Assembly (NCBI GenBank): GCA_964443135.1
Contig: CAYUBQ010000008.1
Coordinates: 1 to 64,000, forward strand
Direction: 5' to 3'
Length of the DNA: 64,000 nucleotides
From: JAIPEI01 sp964443135
GTDB lineage: Bacteria; Desulfobacterota; DSM-4660; Desulfatiglandales; HGW-15
Both the position numbers and the translations under genes were made by a program. This document shows, in pieces, positions 42,263 through 50,207 of this stretch. Every line of letters starts with the position of its first letter. Position 1 is the first letter of the stretch. The notes below the pieces were generated by a model. That model searched no databases and had not been told where the DNA came from. It saw only the letters and a list, made by a program, of their open reading frames with translations.

Positions 42263-43441
42263 TCAGAGGAAGGAACGGTCCTTCATCGGGGCCGGATCGA
42301 TCCCGGAGGTCTCGCAGGAGCCGCTCTCGCAGTCGCAGGCGTGGCGGTGATGCGCCTCCCGCCCGGACAGCCGGCGGAGGAGGCCCCTGCCGGCCGAGAC
42401 GACCGGACCGACGGAGAGGACCAGCAGGGCCACGGCCCCGGAGATCTGGGCCCAGGCGGGAACCAGCTCGGCGGCCTCGCCGGCCACGGCCTGGGCCGAG
42501 ACGCCGAGCGTTCCGTAGATCACGTCCAGGGAGAGTCCCAGGATAATGGAGACGACGGCGATGGAGCCGAGGTAAACGGCGGTCGCCCGTTTTCCGAGCA
42601 CCTCCAAGAGCATGGAGAGCGAGGCGGCGTTGGTGGCGGGCCCGGCGAGCAGGAAGACCAGGGCGGCCCCCGGGCTGACCCCTTTGAGGATCAGGGCGGC
42701 TGCGATGGGGGTGGACGCGGTGGCGCAGATGTACAGGGGAATGCCCACCCCCAGCATGATCACCATGGAGAGCAGGCCTCCGCCCAGGTGGCTGGAGAGG
42801 AGCTCGGTCGGCAGAAGGACCTGGATCAAGCCGGCCAGGAGCATGCCGAAGACGAACCACGGGGCCAGGTCGGGCCAGAGCTCTCGAAAGGAGAAGGCCA
42901 TGCCGGAGCCGACCTTTTCGCGGACCGTGTGGTGCTTCCGGTGGGCCTCCGGGTCACAGTCGATCCCGTCGCAGCAGCCGTCCACGGGACAGGCGAGGTC
43001 CGGCACCTGAAGGTGCGGCTCCGGTTTCCGGGATGCAAAGAGGTTTTCCGCAAGCCCTGCGGCCGATGCGGTGATGAAGGCGGCCGCCGGACGCGCGACG
43101 GTCATGATCGGATCGAGCAGGGCGTAGGTGATGGCGATGGAGTCGACGCCCGACTCCGGCGTGGAGATCAGGAAGGACGCGGTGGCGCCGTTGCTGGCCC
43201 CTTGACGCTTGAGGGAGGCGGCCGCGGGTACGACACCGCAGGAGCAGAGGGGGATGGGCACCCCGAGGAGGGCCGCTTTGAACACGGGGAAGACTCTCCC
43301 CCCGCCCAGATGTCGGGCCACCGTGGCCGGGTTCAGAAAAGCCCGAAGGAGTCCGGCCACCACGACCCCGAAGAGGATGTAGATGGAGGATTCCCGGAGG
43401 AGATCCCAGGCGGCCAGAAGGATGTCGATGACGAAGGGCAT
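42263..43441 (-). CDS. permease of the SO_0444 Cu/Zn efflux family (DUF318-like)
   Basis: A 392-residue inner-membrane protein with about eight helices in two similar halves. The hallmark LGVPIPLCSCGVVPAAASL carries the CSCG pair expected to handle metal, followed by FLISTPESGVDSIAITYALL. The second half has LGVGIPLYICATASTPIAAAL and FLLAGPATNAASLSML. The central loop is Cys/His-rich (CPVDGCCDGIDCDPEAHRKHH) and the C-terminus carries HHRHACDCESGSCE, both likely metal-binding. A strong sigma-70 promoter lies upstream. Metal identity is from family knowledge. Confidence 0.9.
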   Translation of the reverse strand: MPFVIDILLAAWDLLRESSIYILFGVVVAGLLRAFLNPATVARHLGGGRVFPVFKAALLGVPIPLCSCGVVPAAASLKRQGASNGATASFLISTPESGVDSIAITYALLDPIMTVARPAAAFITASAAGLAENLFASRKPEPHLQVPDLACPVDGCCDGIDCDPEAHRKHHTVREKVGSGMAFSFRELWPDLAPWFVFGMLLAGLIQVLLPTELLSSHLGGGLLSMVIMLGVGIPLYICATASTPIAAALILKGVSPGAALVFLLAGPATNAASLSMLLEVLGKRATAVYLGSIAVVSIILGLSLDVIYGTLGVSAQAVAGEAAELVPAWAQISGAVALLVLSVGPVVSAGRGLLRRLSGREAHHRHACDCESGSCETSGIDPAPMKDRSFL

Positions 43442-43564
43442 GTCCGGTGAATCGCTTTCGCAAGGGGGCGACCCGCGGGTAAAAGCGGAATGCGCCCTGA
43501 TTTTCGACGGATCCGCAAGAACCCGCTCACCCGGTATCGTGCTCGATTTGTGCTCCTCAGTTCA

Positions 43565-43592
43565 ATTATGGCCACTCGGTGGTCCTTGTCAA
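43565..43592 (-). promoter_or_regulatory. sigma-70 promoter for the metal permease
   Basis: Minus strand: consensus TTGACA (43592-43587), 16-base spacer, CATAAT (43570-43565). It is the best-matching promoter in the window. The leader would be about 115 bases to the permease ATG at 43441. The 357-base gap 43442-43798 otherwise holds only the opposite promoter listed next. Confidence 0.7.
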
Positions 43593-43710
43593 CCCGAAGG
43601 CCTTCTCCGCAGAGCCTTCGCGAGTGGCGGACCGCTCGGCCTTCCGCGATCCCGTCGTTTCGCTGTCGCAACTCCTCCCCGGGGCGGCCGTTGCAGGACC
43701 AAAGGGTGCG

Positions 43711-43739
43711 TTGACAGGTCTCTGCATTTGTCTTAAGTT
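43711..43739 (+). promoter_or_regulatory. sigma-70 promoter for the COG3910-type ATPase gene
   Basis: TTGACA (43711-43716), 17-base spacer, TAAGTT (43734-43739), giving a start about 50 bases before ATG 43799. Confidence 0.6.
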
Positions 43740-43798
43740 GTTTCGCGCGACATGGCCGGAGGCCCCTTGCGGTTCACTTTTGCAGTCCAGGAGTCGCC

Positions 43799-44524
43799 AT
43801 GCACATTCGAAGGATCTCCTTTCGCGTCGATGACTATCCCACGGACAGCTACTACCCTTTCAACCTGGAGACCTTTCGCGTCACGAGACAGCTCGAGTTT
43901 CCGTCCGGCGTCACCATGCTGGCGGGAGAGAACGGGAGCGGGAAATCCACACTCCTGCGCGCCATCGCAAACCGCTGCGGCATTCACATCTGGAAAACCA
44001 TCGAAACCAGCCGTTACGAGCTCAACCCCTACGAGGACCTGTTGTGGAGATTCATCGAGGTGGAGTGGTGCGGGGAGTACGTACACGGCTCCTTTTTCTC
44101 TTCGGAGATGTTTCACGATTTCGCCCGAAACCTGGACGAGTGGGCCGTGTCGGACCCGGACTCGCTGCGGTACTTCGGGGGAAAGTCCCTCATGACCCAG
44201 TCTCACGGCCAGTCCCTGATGAGCTACTTTCAGTCCCGGTACCGGATCAAGGGACTCTACCTGCTGGACGAACCCGAGACCGCGCTCTCCCCCCGGACCC
44301 AGCTCGCCCTGCTCGAGCTGCTCGAGGAGACGGGGAAGGCCGGGCACGCCCAGTTCATCGTGGCCACCCACTCCCCGATCCTCCTGGCCTGCAGGGGGGC
44401 GGCCATCTACAGCTTCGACAGGATTCCCATCACCAGGGTGGCCTACGAGGACACGGAGCACTACCAGGTCTACCGTGACTTCATGAGAAGGATGGAGCGA
44501 AGGCTCGAGGAGGGAAGGGATTGA
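43799..44524 (+). CDS. AAA/ABC-type ATPase of the COG3910 kind
   Basis: A 241-residue stand-alone nucleotide-binding protein. Walker A is MLAGENGSGKSTLLRAIA (about 40-57), the ABC-like signature is QSHGQSLMSYF, Walker B GLYLLDEPETALSP, and the switch region FIVATHSPILLAC. The end VAYEDTEHYQVYRDFM is typical of COG3910 proteins, whose function is unknown; the fold resembles the heads of OLD/RecF-type ATPases. ATG 43799 follows CAGGAG. It has its own promoter and no partner gene beyond the decayed kinase behind it. Confidence 0.88.
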   Translation: MHIRRISFRVDDYPTDSYYPFNLETFRVTRQLEFPSGVTMLAGENGSGKSTLLRAIANRCGIHIWKTIETSRYELNPYEDLLWRFIEVEWCGEYVHGSFFSSEMFHDFARNLDEWAVSDPDSLRYFGGKSLMTQSHGQSLMSYFQSRYRIKGLYLLDEPETALSPRTQLALLELLEETGKAGHAQFIVATHSPILLACRGAAIYSFDRIPITRVAYEDTEHYQVYRDFMRRMERRLEEGRD

Positions 44525-44571
44525 GGATCCACGCCGGTCTTCGGGGTTTGCCCCCCCATTGCCCCCGCCGG

Positions 44572-44732
44572 GTCGAGCAGAGCTTTCACGCCAGGGAACC
44601 GGATTGGGTCAGGCGTTCGTACACGGCATCGCGGAAAGCCACGGAGGGCTCATCGAGGTCGATTCCGAGGTCGGCCGGGGGACACGCTTCGATGTGTACC
44701 TCCCCGTGGCCGCTGGTCGAGGAAGGAAGGAG
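44572..44732 (+). pseudogene. remnant of a hybrid histidine kinase (end of the ATPase domain)
   Basis: One frame reads VEQSFHAREP from 44572, matching the 'FEPFFTTREPG' box. The next frame continues GTGLGQAFVHGIAESHGGLI and then EVDSEVGRGTRFDVYLPV, the G2 box and end of a HATPase domain. The two halves are joined only by a frameshift near 44597-44603. The sequence GGGAACC occurs once there; a second tandem copy (7 bases) would restore REPGTGLG, so a slippage deletion is a simple explanation. The dimerisation region and the first part of the ATPase domain are missing upstream. Confidence 0.75.
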
Positions 44733-44738
44733 ATGCTC

Positions 44739-45122
44739 ATGGAGGAGCAGGTGAAGCACGGCTCGAGGACCGTGCTGCTGGTGGACGACGAACCGATCAT
44801 CGTGGAAGTGGGGGAGCAGATGCTGAGGTCGCTGGGTTTCCGCGTCATGACGGCGGGAAGCGGCCGGGAAGCCCTGGAGGTCTACGAGCGGCAAGGTGAC
44901 GAGATCGACCTGGTGGTGCTGGACATGATCATGCCGGATATGGGCGGCGGCGAGACCTTCGACCGGCTCAGGCGGATCGATCCGGGCGTGCGCGTGCTCC
45001 TCTCGAGCGGATACAGCCTCGACGGAGAGGCGAAGGAGATTCTGAACCGGGGGTGCAGCGGCTTCATCCAGAAGCCGTTTCGCCTGTCCGACCTGTCGGA
45101 TGTTCTCGACGAGCTGATGTGA
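44739..45122 (+). CDS. single-domain response regulator (surviving receiver of a hybrid kinase)
   Basis: A 127-residue receiver: acidic DDE near 16-18 (LLVDDEPIIVEV), phospho-acceptor D62 (VVLDMIMPDMGG), Ser in LLSSGYS and Lys in GFIQKPFRLSDL. It is in frame with the ATPase remnant, as the C-terminal receiver of a hybrid kinase would be. An AAGGAG six bases before ATG 44739 (or ATG 44733) could now start it alone. No output domain. Whether it is still expressed is unknown. Confidence 0.75.
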   Translation: MEEQVKHGSRTVLLVDDEPIIVEVGEQMLRSLGFRVMTAGSGREALEVYERQGDEIDLVVLDMIMPDMGGGETFDRLRRIDPGVRVLLSSGYSLDGEAKEILNRGCSGFIQKPFRLSDLSDVLDELM

Positions 45123-45123
45123 T

Positions 45124-45741
45124 CTACTGCTTGCGGTAGAGCGCCAGGATCCCGTTCAGGGACCGGCCGGGGGTGAGCAGCTCCAGGCCGGGGAAACGGG
45201 GCTGGAGCCGCTCCAGGCCGTAGACGGCGAAGACGCTGCCCGGTCTCGCCTTGCGGGCGATCAGGGCGGCGAACTCCTCCTGCATGGTGAGATAGGTGTA
45301 GAAGAGGTCGAACGCCTCGAAGGCCAGGCCGGTGGCGTTCTCGATCCTCTCGTGCAGTTCGTCGTCCGTGGAGTCCCCCTCGAAGAGCTGGATGTTCCCG
45401 GGGACGGGAGGGAGCCCCCTGCGGGACAGCTCGATCTCCAGGCCCCGCTTCAGCTCGGCGTGGTCGTCGAGGATCCAGTCGTCCAGCTCCACGCCCACGG
45501 ACCGGCGGACCAGCCAGCTGAGGAACACGTTCACCCGGCCGTCGGCGCAGCCCATGTCCAGGAACCGGGTCTCGCCGGGGACCAGGATGCGATCGCAGAC
45601 CAGGGGCTCGAGGCAGGGAAGCAGCTTGTCCAGCTTGCTGGATCGGCGAAAACCCAGGGAGCCGGCGTCGCCCACCTGCCGCTCGTCGCAGAAGCGGGCG
45701 ACGGTCTCCAGCGTGCTCTTCAGCTCGGAGGACCTCAACAC
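45124..45741 (-). CDS. SAM-dependent methyltransferase-like protein
   Basis: A 205-residue protein with a Rossmann SAM loop TRFLDMGCADGRVNVFLSWL, VGVELDDWILDD (acidic ribose contact) and LFEGDSTDDE, then FEAFDLFYTYLTMQEEFAAL and a last strand GSVFAVYGLERL. Substrate unknown. No ATG fits. GTG 45741 (AAGG seven bases upstream) or the next codon TTG 45738 starts it within the stop region of the Cys-rich gene, implying coupled translation. It is convergent with the receiver gene with one base between stops. Confidence 0.75.
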   Translation of the reverse strand: MLRSSELKSTLETVARFCDERQVGDAGSLGFRRSSKLDKLLPCLEPLVCDRILVPGETRFLDMGCADGRVNVFLSWLVRRSVGVELDDWILDDHAELKRGLEIELSRRGLPPVPGNIQLFEGDSTDDELHERIENATGLAFEAFDLFYTYLTMQEEFAALIARKARPGSVFAVYGLERLQPRFPGLELLTPGRSLNGILALYRKQ

Positions 45742-46283
45742 CTCAACACCTTCCTCACCCGCTCCTCCAGGAGGAAGAGGGCTTCGATCTCCTCCCCCTC
45801 GCTCTCCCGGAGCGGCTGCAGACGCCCGGGGTCGATGCTGCGGGTGATCTTGGTGCACAGGTAGTTGATGCAGATCACGTGGCGGGCCGACAGGAGGCAG
45901 CCGGTGGGACCCAGGAACCGGCATCCCGCCGGGTCGGTCCGCTTCCGGGGAAGGGGCCGGCCCAGCAGGCGGTTGATCAGCAGCAGGACCCCGCTGTATC
46001 GATCCTCGATCCCCTTCCCGCAGCAGGAGCCCCCCTCCCGGAGATCGCAATCCCGGCAGAATGCGGCGACGCCCGACTCCAGCATCCGGAGGCGGGACGC
46101 CTCGGCGGCCGCCCTGAACCGATCGAGCAGACCCGCAGCCACGGGATCCGCCGCCAGACGGGCGCCGGCCTCCCGGTGGCGGGCCTCCGCCCAGGCGATC
46201 TTCTCTTCGATGGCGCTGTCCAGGGAGCCGTTCCCGCCGGGGGGACGCTCAGGACTTCTTCTTACCGCCCGACTTCCGGCCAC
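45735..46283 (-). CDS. Cys-rich protein, possibly metal- or cluster-binding (YkgJ-like pattern)
   Basis: A 182-residue soluble protein. Its N-terminal half is helical and basic/acidic (EEKIAWAEARHREAGARLAA). Then come clustered Cys residues: FCRDCDLREGGSCCGKG (C-x2-C-x7-CC), GCRFLGPTGCLLS (C-x7-C) and ICINYLC (C-x4-C). This spacing recalls YkgJ-type putative Zn/Fe-chelating proteins, but I cannot place it firmly. ATG 46283 overlaps the protease gene end by 35 bases. It is tightly linked to the methyltransferase downstream. Confidence 0.68.
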   Translation of the reverse strand: MAGSRAVRRSPERPPGGNGSLDSAIEEKIAWAEARHREAGARLAADPVAAGLLDRFRAAAEASRLRMLESGVAAFCRDCDLREGGSCCGKGIEDRYSGVLLLINRLLGRPLPRKRTDPAGCRFLGPTGCLLSARHVICINYLCTKITRSIDPGRLQPLRESEGEEIEALFLLEERVRKVLRC

Positions 46284-48750
46284 CGGACTTCCCTCCCTTT
46301 TCCTCGGGAGGCGCGGCGTTTCCGAACCGCTTGAGCCCTTCGGCCAGCTCCCGGAGCTTCCGGTCCACGAGGTCGTTGATGCTGTTCTTGGTGTAGGTGC
46401 CGTCGGCCTTCCTCTTGCCGGCCGACTTGCCGGACAGGATCTCGATGCCCTCGTCGACGCTTGTGACCGCCCAGATGTGAAACGATTTCTTCTCCACCGC
46501 CTCCACCACGTCCTTGCGCAGCATCAGGTCCTCGAGGTTCGCCTCGGGGATCATCACGCCCTGGTCCCCGGTCATGCCGACCTTCCGGCAGCAGTCGAAG
46601 TACCCCTCGATCTTCCGGTTGACCCCGCCGATGGCCTGCACCTCGCCTTTCTGGTTCACGGACCCGGTGACGGCGATGTACTGCTTCAGAGGGAGACCCG
46701 CCAGGCTCGAGAGCAGGGCGTAGACCTCGGTGGACGACGCGCTGTCCCCGTCCACCCCGCCGTAGGACTGCTCGAAGGCGATGCTGGCGCTCACGGTGAG
46801 CGGTTTCTCCTGGGCGTACTTGTGCCGGAGGTAGCCGCTCAGGATGAACACCCCCTTGTTGTGGGTCTTGCCCGAGAGGTCGGACTCCCTCTCGATGTTG
46901 ATGATGCCGGCCCGTCCCATGGACGTGGAGGCCGTGATCCGGCTGGGCTTGCCGAAGGCGTAGTCCCCCATGTCGTACACCGCAAGCCCGTTGACCTGAC
47001 CCACCTTCTCCCCGGCCACGTCGATCATCAGGGTGCCCCGGTCGATCATCTCCTGGATCTTCTCCTCGACCAGGTTGGAGCGGTACATCTTGGCGTCGAT
47101 GGCCCGGTCCACGTGCTCGGCGCGAATGGCTGAGGCCCTGTCCTGGCCCGCCCAGTAGTCGGCCTCGCGGATCATGTCGGTGATCTCGGGAAAGCTGGTG
47201 GAGACCTTCTCCTGCCTTCCGGTCATGCGGATCGCCTCCTCCACCAGGGCGGCCACGCCCGTTCGCTCGAACGGCCTGAGACCGTCCTCGTCCACCCGCA
47301 TCTTGATGAACTCGGCGAACCGGTGGATGGACTCGTCCGTCCTGTCCATGGAGGTGTCGAAGGCGGCGCGCACCTTGAAGATCTTGGGTACGTCCTCGTC
47401 GTATCGCAGCAGGAGGTAGTAGATGTGATCCTCTGCGATGACGATCACCTTGGTGGTCATGTCCACCGGCTCCGGCTTCAGGCCGGAGGTCGTGAAGAGA
47501 TAGAACGGATCGTAGGTCTGGATCTCCATCTTCTCGGTCTTGAGCGCCCGCTTGAGGGAGGGCCAGACCCCCGGTTCGATCAGGGCGTCCATGAGGTTGA
47601 TCACCAGGTACCCGCCGCTCGCCTTGACCAGAGAGCCCGCACGGATCTTGCTGAAGTCCGTGCGCCACACCCCGCTTCGATCCACCACGCGCTCGATGGC
47701 GCCGAACAGGTTCCGGTAGGTGGGGTAGGTCTCCACGATGACCGGGGCCGCCGAACCCTCGGAGTTGTCCACGATCACGTTGACCTGGTAGGGCTGGAAC
47801 GGGTCGCCCTCGGGGACCAGGAACGGGAACGCCTGCATCTGCTCCTTGCCTTGGGTCTGGAAGATCTGGATGTTCTCCCCCAGGTCCTCGAGCATGTCGT
47901 CGAGGAAATTCTGGGTCTTTTCCCCCTCGTACTTCCGGCGGACGGACGCAAGGCTGTCTTCGGCCAGATTCTTGAACAGCATGGCGTCCATCTTCTCGAC
48001 GTTCTCCTGTACCTCCTTCTGGAGATCGCGAAGCTCGAGAAAGATCTGGTCCACCTGCTCCCGCAGCTCCGCCTGCTTCTGCTTCAGGGCCTCGTACTCT
48101 TCCTCGGGAAACCGCCCCTTCTCCACCAGGGACTCGATCTGATCGATGTGCGTCGGGTTTCCGTCGACCAGGGGCACGACCTCGGGACGCTTGATCTCGC
48201 CCATCTGCGTTTCCACCAGGGCGAACCCCTCCTCCCGGACCTTCTTGTCCAGATCCTTGAAGAAGCCCTTGCCCTTCTTTTCGTAGGCCTGCATGATCTC
48301 TTTCTTGCGGTTCAGATAGTCCTGGCTTTCGAAGAGCGCGGGCACCTCCCTCTTCAGGCTCTCGATGAAGTCGTGTACGTCCTTCTTGAACCCGGCGCCC
48401 TTCCCCGCGCTGAACCGGAGCAGGATGGGGTTCTCGGGGGACTTGAAGTTGTTCACGTAGCAGAGGTCTTCCGGGATCTCGACCCCTTTCTGCTCGGCCA
48501 TCTGCTCGAGGAGCTTCCGCACCGTGGACATGCGGCCGGTCCCGGCGATCCCCGTGACGAAGATGTTGTACCCCGGTTTGTGCATGCCCATGCCGAACCC
48601 GAAGGCCTCCACGCCTCGGTCCTGGCCGATGATCTCCGTCAGGGGGTTCAGATCGTCCGTGGTCTGGAAAGGGAGAGATGCAGGATCCAATCTCCATCTC
48701 AGCTGGTCGAGGGGGGCTTTCCGGTCGTTCGATGTCTTCTTTCGGGGCAT
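46249..48750 (-). CDS. Lon-like ATP-dependent protease (AAA_32 family)
   Basis: An 833-residue cytosolic protease of the Lon-related AAA_32 type. The N-terminal ATPase part has FVTGIAGTGRMSTVRKLL in place of a standard P-loop (Arg where Lys is usual), then a long coiled-coil insert (about 200-290, Glu/Lys/Gln-rich), GGYLVINLMDALIEPGVW and a helical lid. The C-terminal protease domain keeps the dyad: Ser in GGVDGDSASSTE (about 670) and Lys in IGGVNRKIEGYF (about 712). The tail is Lys/Gly-rich. Hsp20 lies just upstream, suggesting a protein-quality-control pair. Confidence 0.9.
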   Translation of the reverse strand: MPRKKTSNDRKAPLDQLRWRLDPASLPFQTTDDLNPLTEIIGQDRGVEAFGFGMGMHKPGYNIFVTGIAGTGRMSTVRKLLEQMAEQKGVEIPEDLCYVNNFKSPENPILLRFSAGKGAGFKKDVHDFIESLKREVPALFESQDYLNRKKEIMQAYEKKGKGFFKDLDKKVREEGFALVETQMGEIKRPEVVPLVDGNPTHIDQIESLVEKGRFPEEEYEALKQKQAELREQVDQIFLELRDLQKEVQENVEKMDAMLFKNLAEDSLASVRRKYEGEKTQNFLDDMLEDLGENIQIFQTQGKEQMQAFPFLVPEGDPFQPYQVNVIVDNSEGSAAPVIVETYPTYRNLFGAIERVVDRSGVWRTDFSKIRAGSLVKASGGYLVINLMDALIEPGVWPSLKRALKTEKMEIQTYDPFYLFTTSGLKPEPVDMTTKVIVIAEDHIYYLLLRYDEDVPKIFKVRAAFDTSMDRTDESIHRFAEFIKMRVDEDGLRPFERTGVAALVEEAIRMTGRQEKVSTSFPEITDMIREADYWAGQDRASAIRAEHVDRAIDAKMYRSNLVEEKIQEMIDRGTLMIDVAGEKVGQVNGLAVYDMGDYAFGKPSRITASTSMGRAGIINIERESDLSGKTHNKGVFILSGYLRHKYAQEKPLTVSASIAFEQSYGGVDGDSASSTEVYALLSSLAGLPLKQYIAVTGSVNQKGEVQAIGGVNRKIEGYFDCCRKVGMTGDQGVMIPEANLEDLMLRKDVVEAVEKKSFHIWAVTSVDEGIEILSGKSAGKRKADGTYTKNSINDLVDRKLRELAEGLKRFGNAAPPEEKGGKSGGRKSGGKKKS

Positions 48751-48821
48751 GGCGAAATCTCCTCTGAGGTGGGAGCGGCAACGGTACGCGCGTGCCTTGT
48801 CCTGGTTCCCGGCCTGCGGAA

Positions 48822-49268
48822 TCAGGCGATCCGGATTTCGATCTCCCTCCCGGCGTCGGTCTTTCGCTTCGGCAGCACGACCTCCAGGAGGCCTTCGCTG
48901 AAGGTCGCAGAGGCCTGCTCGGGCACGACCCGGAAGGGCAGTCGGAGGCGTCGGGCGAACGCACCGTACCGCGTCTCCACCTTTCGTCCGCGGCCGCTTT
49001 CCCGGGTACGTTCCTTCCCGCTCGCACCCTGGATCGTCAGCCGGTCCTCCGAGACCCGGAGGGTGAGGTCGGCGGGCTCGATGCCCGGAATCCGGGCCCG
49101 GAGCAGGAGGGATTCCCCCCGGTCGAGAAGCTCGAACGAGTCGATGCCCCCGGCGGGCGGGAGGGTGTGGGGCATGCAGAAATCGTCCCAGACGCGCGCG
49201 AACATGCGTCCCATGTCCCGCCTCAGGCGGTTCATTTCCTCGGTTTTCCAGATGGTCAGCTCAGCCAT
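48822..49268 (-). CDS. Hsp20/alpha-crystallin small heat-shock protein
   Basis: ATP-independent holdase of 148 residues. The alpha-crystallin domain (about 40-130) has LLLRARIPGIEPADLTLRVS, LTIQGASG, and GAFARRLRLPFRV followed by ATFSEGLLEVVLPK. The C-terminal EIEIRIA holds an I-x-I motif used in oligomer contact. ATG 49268 follows GGAGG. No heat-shock operator (CIRCE) is visible upstream. Confidence 0.93.
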   Translation of the reverse strand: MAELTIWKTEEMNRLRRDMGRMFARVWDDFCMPHTLPPAGGIDSFELLDRGESLLLRARIPGIEPADLTLRVSEDRLTIQGASGKERTRESGRGRKVETRYGAFARRLRLPFRVVPEQASATFSEGLLEVVLPKRKTDAGREIEIRIA

Positions 49269-49480
49269 GCTTCGACCTCCCGGCGTTTCCTGGGTGGGCA
49301 AGGGCCGGGGGGACGACCTGCGGTCGTCGATCCCGGCGTCGTGCGGACATTCTAGAAAGATGCCCTTTGCGAGGCAAGACCCTTTCGGGCGGCGCGGTCC
49401 GCCCCGCCGCTTTACAAGCGGGATCCCGGCGGGTAGAGTGTGGTGGATGTCCGCTGAGGCAACCGGGCGGGGAACGTCCA

Positions 49481-49804
49481 ATGGGGACCATGGGATTCAA
49501 GAAGACGAACAATCGGGCGGTGCTGGGGTTCCTTCTCCCTTTTCTGGCCATGGGGACGGCCTCCGGGGTCGTCCTCTGGAATCGCTCCTTTGGGCTGCCC
49601 TTTCCGGTCTGGTTGCCGATCCTCGTGCTGGTCCCCCTCCTCCTCGCCCTCGGGCTCTTCCTGTCGATCACCTCGATCCCGTTCATCGAAGAGCTCGGGG
49701 ACAGGGACTACGCCTACTCCGGGCTCGTCCTCAATCTGTTTCTCGTGCTGCTCTTCCTCGCCAGCGTCTTTTACTACCTCGTTCGCATCCATCCGGGTTC
49801 GTGA
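49481..49804 (+). CDS. small membrane protein of unknown function
   Basis: A 107-residue protein with three predicted helices: LGFLLPFLAMGTASGVVLW, PVWLPILVLVPLLLALGLFL and LVLNLFLVLLFLASVFYYLV. The polar loop IPFIEELGDRDYAYSG lies between the last two. I do not recognise the family. ATG 49481 was chosen because it puts the first helix near the N-terminus; upstream in-frame sequence is polar and Arg-rich. It stands alone between Hsp20 (divergent) and mraZ. Confidence 0.6.
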   Translation: MGTMGFKKTNNRAVLGFLLPFLAMGTASGVVLWNRSFGLPFPVWLPILVLVPLLLALGLFLSITSIPFIEELGDRDYAYSGLVLNLFLVLLFLASVFYYLVRIHPGS

Positions 49805-50135
49805 TCCGATCCGCGGCCCTTTCTTCCATGGCAGGCGATCTTCCGTGCCCGGGCTCCACGATCGCGAGCGGGGTGGTCACCCGCAGGTGACGTCGGACGC
49901 CTCGGATCTCCTCCCCGAACGGTGACAGCGCAGGTTCCGCCCGGCCCTTCCGGCCGCGGAGCCGCGTCTCCACGGGCCGATCGACCCCTTTCGGGGCGGG
50001 TACGGCTCCTCCCTCCGATGGACCACATCTGGTGGTCGCAGTGCTTCGAACAACAGGCTGTGGCGTGTCATGGGTCACACCGTTCCTTTGCATTTCCAGC
50101 GTCGGGTCCAGGCCGTTCAACGGAGCATTTTTTCC
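49805..50135. other. gene-free stretch upstream of the mraZ promoter
   Basis: No frame shows a domain or a ribosome site. The promoter and MraZ sites that follow it (50136-50198) are listed separately. Confidence 0.5.
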
Positions 50136-50165
50136 TTGACAGGCCGGGGAGTTATCGGGTAAAAG
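50136..50165 (+). promoter_or_regulatory. sigma-70 promoter of the dcw cluster
   Basis: TTGACA (50136-50141), then a 17- or 18-base spacer to GTAAAA/TAAAAG (50159-50165). The start would lie within the MraZ repeat and leave a short leader to ATG 50208. Confidence 0.55.
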
Positions 50166-50198
50166 TGTCACAAAGTGGAATGTAGTGGCACAAAGTGG
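50165..50198 (+). promoter_or_regulatory. MraZ operator: GTGG repeats at an exact 10-base period
   Basis: GTGG occurs at 50175, 50185 and 50195, with a degenerate GTGT at 50165; the spacing is exactly 10 bases each time. MraZ is known to bind such helical-phase G-rich repeats upstream of its own gene and to repress the cluster. The repeat ends ten bases before the mraZ start, between promoter and gene. Confidence 0.75.
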
Positions 50199-50207
50199 TA
50201 GCCCGGC

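Noticed and set aside
48750..49366. Heat-shock CIRCE operator near Hsp20/Lon-like genes
   Set aside because: The TTAGCACTC-N9-GAGTGCTAA pattern is absent on both strands here.
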